Of a DNA stretch of 64,000 bases, positions 59,901-64,000 are shown piece after piece. Location of the stretch: contig PYIU01000010.1 in the NCBI GenBank assembly GCA_003415625.1, positions 1,240,001-1,304,000 of the forward strand, read 5' to 3'. Numbering within the stretch: position 1 is the stretch's first letter; each line of letters begins with the position of its first letter. The DNA is from Aquanectria penicillioides. Lineage: Eukaryota > Ascomycota > Sordariomycetes > Hypocreales > Nectriaceae. The position numbers were made by a program, and so were the translations under genes. Under the pieces are notes generated by a model. It was not told where the DNA came from and ran no database searches. It saw nothing but the letters and a program-made list of their open reading frames with translations.

Positions 59901-61406
59901 AGATTCTTTATTAGCTTCCTTAAAGTATATAATAAGCCCTTTTTAAAAGCCTTTATTACTATTATTAATATAAGTATTATATTTAAGCATTTTCTATATT
60001 GCTTTTACTATATAATTACTATAATTATTTTTAAATTTAATAAAATAATAGCCTAAAAATATATAATATTTAAATAAAGATTTATTTTCCTTTTTAATAT
60101 TATTAATAAAGTAATAAAATTAATAATAGCTTAATAAATAGTAATAATAGCTAAAAACTTAAATATACTTTTTAATAGTTAAATAGAAAATAGACTTTAA
60201 AGGTCTATTAAGCTAGCCTTTATAGTTATAATAAAAGCAATATATATAATATAGGCCTATAATAAAATAGTATTATTTCTTTAATTAAACTTTATTATAG
60301 CTTTTAATTTAATTAACTATAAAAGGCTTATTGCTACTTTTTATAACTAAAGCTATTTATAGTAATTATTAATTTAGCTTTTTAGCTATTTATTTAAGCA
60401 TTTAATATGCCTTTAGTTTAATAGTAAGTCCTTTAAACCCTATAGTATTAAAGTAAAGGTTCTATAGGGATTGCTACTTTTTTCTATTCTTTTTATTTTA
60501 TTTATATTAAAGCTTTATATAGTGCTTTAAGAAGTCCTTAAAATTATAATAGTTAAATTTACTAATAATATAAATATACTTATATTTAAAAAAAATATAA
60601 TAGAAATTTAGGCCTAACTTAAAGCTATATAAATAATATATATATTTTAGGCCTTTATTAATAGTATAACCTTTAAACCTACTAAAGCTTAACTCTTTTA
60701 TTTCTTTTGCTAATACTAAAGGCATTAAGTTTAACTAACCCTTACTTATAATATAATTTAGCTATAAAAATTATACTATTTCCTTAAGTTATAGCTATAT
60801 AAAAAGCTACTTTAGGGCCTATATATCTTTAAGCTTAAGGGAAAACTTAAGCACTAAAGGCAGGCCCTTACTGCTCTTATAGCAAGTATATAAAAAGTAA
60901 ACCTTAAGGCTGCCTATATAATATATATATATATAATTAGATCTATAATTGCCTATAGCACTAATATATACTATTTTTTAGTAAAAAGGGATAGAAATTT
61001 AAAAGGGATTGCTAAAGCTTTATTTATTAAATAGACTTAAGCCTTTTATATTATAAAGAGAAGCTATAAGGCTACTTTAATTAAATTATTAAAAAGTAAG
61101 CTTAAAATCCCTTTACTTAATATATATTTTAATAAATAATTTATTTAATTTTAAAGCTAGCTTTAAGCTTAAAGTATTAAAAAACTTATTCTTTTTATAG
61201 CTATATTAGCAATATAGTAAATCTATTATTATTATTATAATAGCTTTTAATATAAATTAATATAAGAATATAAAAAGTAATTAATTAATTAGCTTTTTAA
61301 TAAAGAATATAAAAAAAACTAAAAGTTAATTAAAAATTAAGCATTAATTAATTAAAGGCATTAATAAAAATAAGCTAAATATAAGTCTTATAAATACTAT
61401 ATAAAT
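56945..61406 (+). mobile_element. LINE copy D (Tad1-like), least mutated, 3' part cut off
   Basis: It starts like copies A and B and is colinear with copy A to its position of about 33770, then stops at about 61406 where a copia LTR begins. Its first 450 bp retain visibly more C and G than the other copies. ORF1 zinc knuckle at 58051-58092 keeps three Cys codons, the endonuclease GDFN relic is at 58872-58883 and the FADD relic at 60558-60569. Stops are still frequent, so it is dead. Confidence 0.85.
58051..58092 (+). pseudogene. LINE ORF1 zinc-knuckle relic (copy D)
   Basis: CX2CX4HX4C spacing with intact TGC codons at Cys 1, 4 and 14, and TAT for the His (from CAT). This is the clearest of the four copies. 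Confidence 0.8.
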
Positions 61407-62927
61407 TATTAATAAATATAGCAGCTAAGTAAAGGTAGTTATTACTATAGATATAGCAGCTAGCTATAAGCTAACCTTAAGGGCCTTATAGGCCTAGATC
61501 TTAAGGCTATATATCCTTATAAAGGAATCCCTACACTATAAATAGGTAACTGCATTCTATAACTACTATTTAGCTATTCTTTATAAATCCTAATTAATCT
61601 AAACTAATCTATTGTATATATTGCCTGCTATAACTATCCCTATATATGCCTATATATTAATTATAGATTATAAGCCTAAAGCTTTAATTTAAGAAGAAAT
61701 TATAGCTATTTAGAAGGTTTAAACTAACCTAAAGTTTATCCCTTAAAGTTAGTGCTTGTAATATCAATCAATTAAGGTCCTAAAGCCTAAGCAATAGCTT
61801 TAAAGCTAGCCCTAAAGCTAATCTTTACTATTAAAGCAATTAAATAAACTAATAATAAAGAAAATTCTATTAAAGGAGAAGATAATCTTAAGGATCTTTT
61901 ACTCCTCTTTAAAAGGTTAGTAAAGCCTACTAAAAGGGACCTATAGAAGACTTAGCTAAATTTAAGCATTATAATGCAGTAAATAATAGAGATAATGCAA
62001 TAGATATAAAAGCTATAAAAGCACTTTAATTAAAAGATTAAAAATAAATTAAAGATTAAGTATAAAATATAGCCTAAAAATAAATTAAAATTTAAGGTAA
62101 AAGACAATAAAGATAAAAGCTTTAAGTATTAAAGAAGCTAACTCTTCTATACCTTAAGGGAGCCCTTAAGAGCTTTAAATAAAATATTTAATTTCTTAAG
62201 GAATAAAGAGATATTAATAGAGCCTACTTTAAGTAAAAAGAAGATTATAAACTTATAATTAATTAAAATTAAGAATTTTATTGGTCTTAATTTTAAGATA
62301 AAGGGAAATAATATACTTAAGGGATTAAAGAATTAAACTGCCTAAAAGAGATATCTTTTCTATACTATAATTACTATTAAATAGCATAAAGAGATTAGAA
62401 TTTTATATTTAAAAGAAATGTACTTAATTGCCACTATAAAAATAGCAGTTTTATAGAAACTAAAGCCATTATTATTTTTAGTAAAGACTAGTATAAAGGC
62501 TATTAAGCTACTAATAAAAAGGTACAATAATATAAAGTCTTAATAAAGCCTAGCTAATCTTTACTAAAAATTAAAGTTCTTAACTCTAAAGAAACTATAA
62601 AAGGTCTAAAGTTATATTAATAACTTTTGCTATATTGCAAATAGTATTATTAAAGCTAATAGTAAGCTCCTTAAGTATTAAAAAAAGATAAAGTTTATAG
62701 ATAGCATTAAAAAGGTCTTTTTTAAGTAAAATGCACTTTAATATAACTATAAGCAAAAGGGGAAATATTAATCTATTTATAAGATATAAAAAGACCTTAT
62801 TAATAAAGCTAAAAGTCTATAGACTTCCTAAAAGAAAAGTAAAGACTTTAGTAATAAGAAAGATATATAAATAAATACTTAATTAAATAAAAAGAATAAT
62901 TGTAAAAAAGATTCTAAAAGTAATAAA

Positions 62928-62969
62928 TGCTTTAACTATAATTAAAAAGGTTATATTGCAAAGAACTAT
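62928..62969 (+). pseudogene. Copia Gag zinc-knuckle relic
   Basis: Fourteen codons with C-x2-C-x4-H-x4-C spacing. The first Cys is intact; the others read Tyr (TAT from TGT or CAT). The surrounding K, N and G residues fit a Gag nucleocapsid. Confidence 0.75.
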
Positions 62970-63371
62970 CTATCTTTATAGAAGAAAAGTAAAGGCAGTA
63001 AGAATAGAAGGTTAAAGAAAAAAAATAATAGTAATAAAACTACTAAAAAGACCAAAAAGACTGCTCTATATATAAAATTAAATAAGTAAAGTGCTAAAAA
63101 TATAAAAAAAGCTAAAAATAACTTTAATAATAATAATAATACTATTTTTATATACTGTAAAGGCTTAAAGGTAAGGAAGTTCTTTAGTAATACTTTTATA
63201 AAGTTATTAGTAAAAAAGGCAGCTATAGTAATAATTTCTAGCCTATTAAAATAGCAATTATATAATCCCCTTAATATTAATAATAATACTGCACTAAAGG
63301 CTAAAGGAAATAGTAATTTTATTACTATTTTAATATTTATAGAATTAAGCCTTATTAATTAAAAAGACTAT

Positions 63372-63420
63372 TAGCTTTAGGACTTAAGAGCTAATATATA
63401 TACTATTAATAACTTTAAAT
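63372..63420 (+). pseudogene. Copia aspartic protease relic
   Basis: Codons at 63381-63401 read as D-S-G-A-N-I-H after allowing two transitions. They are preceded by a W-L-type pair and followed by INNF, the hallmark start of copia protease. The spacing from the zinc knuckle fits a gag-pol polyprotein. Confidence 0.75.
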
Positions 63421-64000
63421 AGTTTAAAGAAAATAAATAATATAAACTTAATAAAATAATACTAATTCTTATAGGTAGAGGTACTATATACCCTATAGCT
63501 ATAGAAATAGTAATAGTTATATTATTTATAAAGAGAGAGAAAATAAAGATTATAATACTTAAAGATATAGTTTTTATTAAAGATTTCCTATTAAATATAA
63601 TCTTTAGTAAGAAAGTCTATCTTTTTAGCAGTTATATAATTAAAAATAAGATCTTTAATAGTAATAGTAAGATCTTTATAACCCTTAATATCCTTAATTA
63701 AGAGTTTTTACTTAAAGCAATAAGAAGTATAATAAGCCACTACTTTACTCCTAAAATAATACTAATATAAATAAAATAGTTTAAAGTAAAGATATAGTAC
63801 TAAAAACTTATTTATATAGGTTAGAAAGCCCTTAACTATACCTTTAAGGTTATAAGAGATAAACTTAATAATTATAAGCTACTTAATATACTCTATAAAG
63901 ACTATAAGCTTACTAAAAGCATAAGGTTTTTACTAAAGATACTATAAAAAAGAGCAAATTATATACTTAACCTTCTTTATATAGACCTTATAGAGTTAAG

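Larger units (their letters stand above)
61407..64000 (+). mobile_element. Second Ty1/copia retrotransposon, 5' part, runs off right edge
   Basis: It interrupts LINE copy D. The left end (TATTAATA, probably a mutated TG start) begins an LTR-like segment up to about 61,755. A primer-binding-site-like TAATATCAAT at about 61758-61768 fits a RIPed TGGTATCA, complementary to initiator tRNA-Met. A Gag zinc knuckle (62928-62969) and an aspartic protease motif (63381-63401) then follow on the plus strand. It is less AT-rich than the LINEs but still riddled with stops. Its sequence differs from the copia at 28,641. The rest of pol and the 3' LTR lie outside the window. Confidence 0.8.

Overview
The window is nuclear DNA of a filamentous ascomycete (Pezizomycotina). 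The evidence is short spliceosomal introns (59-80 nt, with GTAAGT-like donors and CTAAC/CTGAC branch sites), three HET-domain genes, a GAF-type hybrid histidine kinase, a secreted beta-propeller lactonase-like gene, and 35 kb of transposon DNA rewritten by RIP-type C:G to T:A mutation. I cannot name the species. A hypocrealean relative is a guess.

The window has two compartments. Positions 1 to about 28,640 are gene-bearing with ordinary base composition. In order they hold: a HET-domain gene running off the left edge (-); an unrecognised gene with two internal stops (+); an SRR1-like gene (-); a 666 bp element with 41 bp terminal inverted repeats; an ankyrin-repeat relic (+); tRNA-Val(AAC) (-); weak coding traces (-); a three-exon cytochrome P450 with one nonsense codon (-); an unrecognised two-exon gene (+); a hybrid histidine kinase with a repeat-filled intron (+); a HET gene with one in-frame TAG (+); an intact HET gene (-); a secreted carboxymuconate-cyclase/lactonase-like gene in four exons (-); and an atypical short-chain dehydrogenase-like gene (-). 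The compartment looks accessory: HET genes are abundant and several genes carry a single nonsense lesion, while the kinase, third HET, lactonase, SRR1 and dehydrogenase genes are open.

Positions 28,641 to 64,000 form an extremely AT-rich block with no intact gene. By discounting C-to-T and G-to-A changes I could recognise its contents. A Ty1/copia element on the minus strand (28,641-42,121) has 228 bp LTRs and a GCCTT target duplication. It contains a nested 6.7 kb Tad1-like LINE (29,300-36,007). An unclassified RIPed stretch follows (42,127-45,777), then a second full-length LINE, a 5'-truncated LINE piece abutting an inverted LINE piece, and a fourth LINE copy. That last copy is interrupted at about 61,407 by a second, different copia element that runs off the right edge. 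LINE domains (ORF1 zinc knuckle, APE-type endonuclease, reverse transcriptase) and copia domains (gag zinc knuckle, aspartic protease, reverse transcriptase) are legible as stop-riddled relics.

I see no operon-like system and no clear biosynthetic cluster. The most informative signals are the nested-transposon stratigraphy, the small TIR element, the recurring single nonsense codons and the microsatellite-filled kinase intron.
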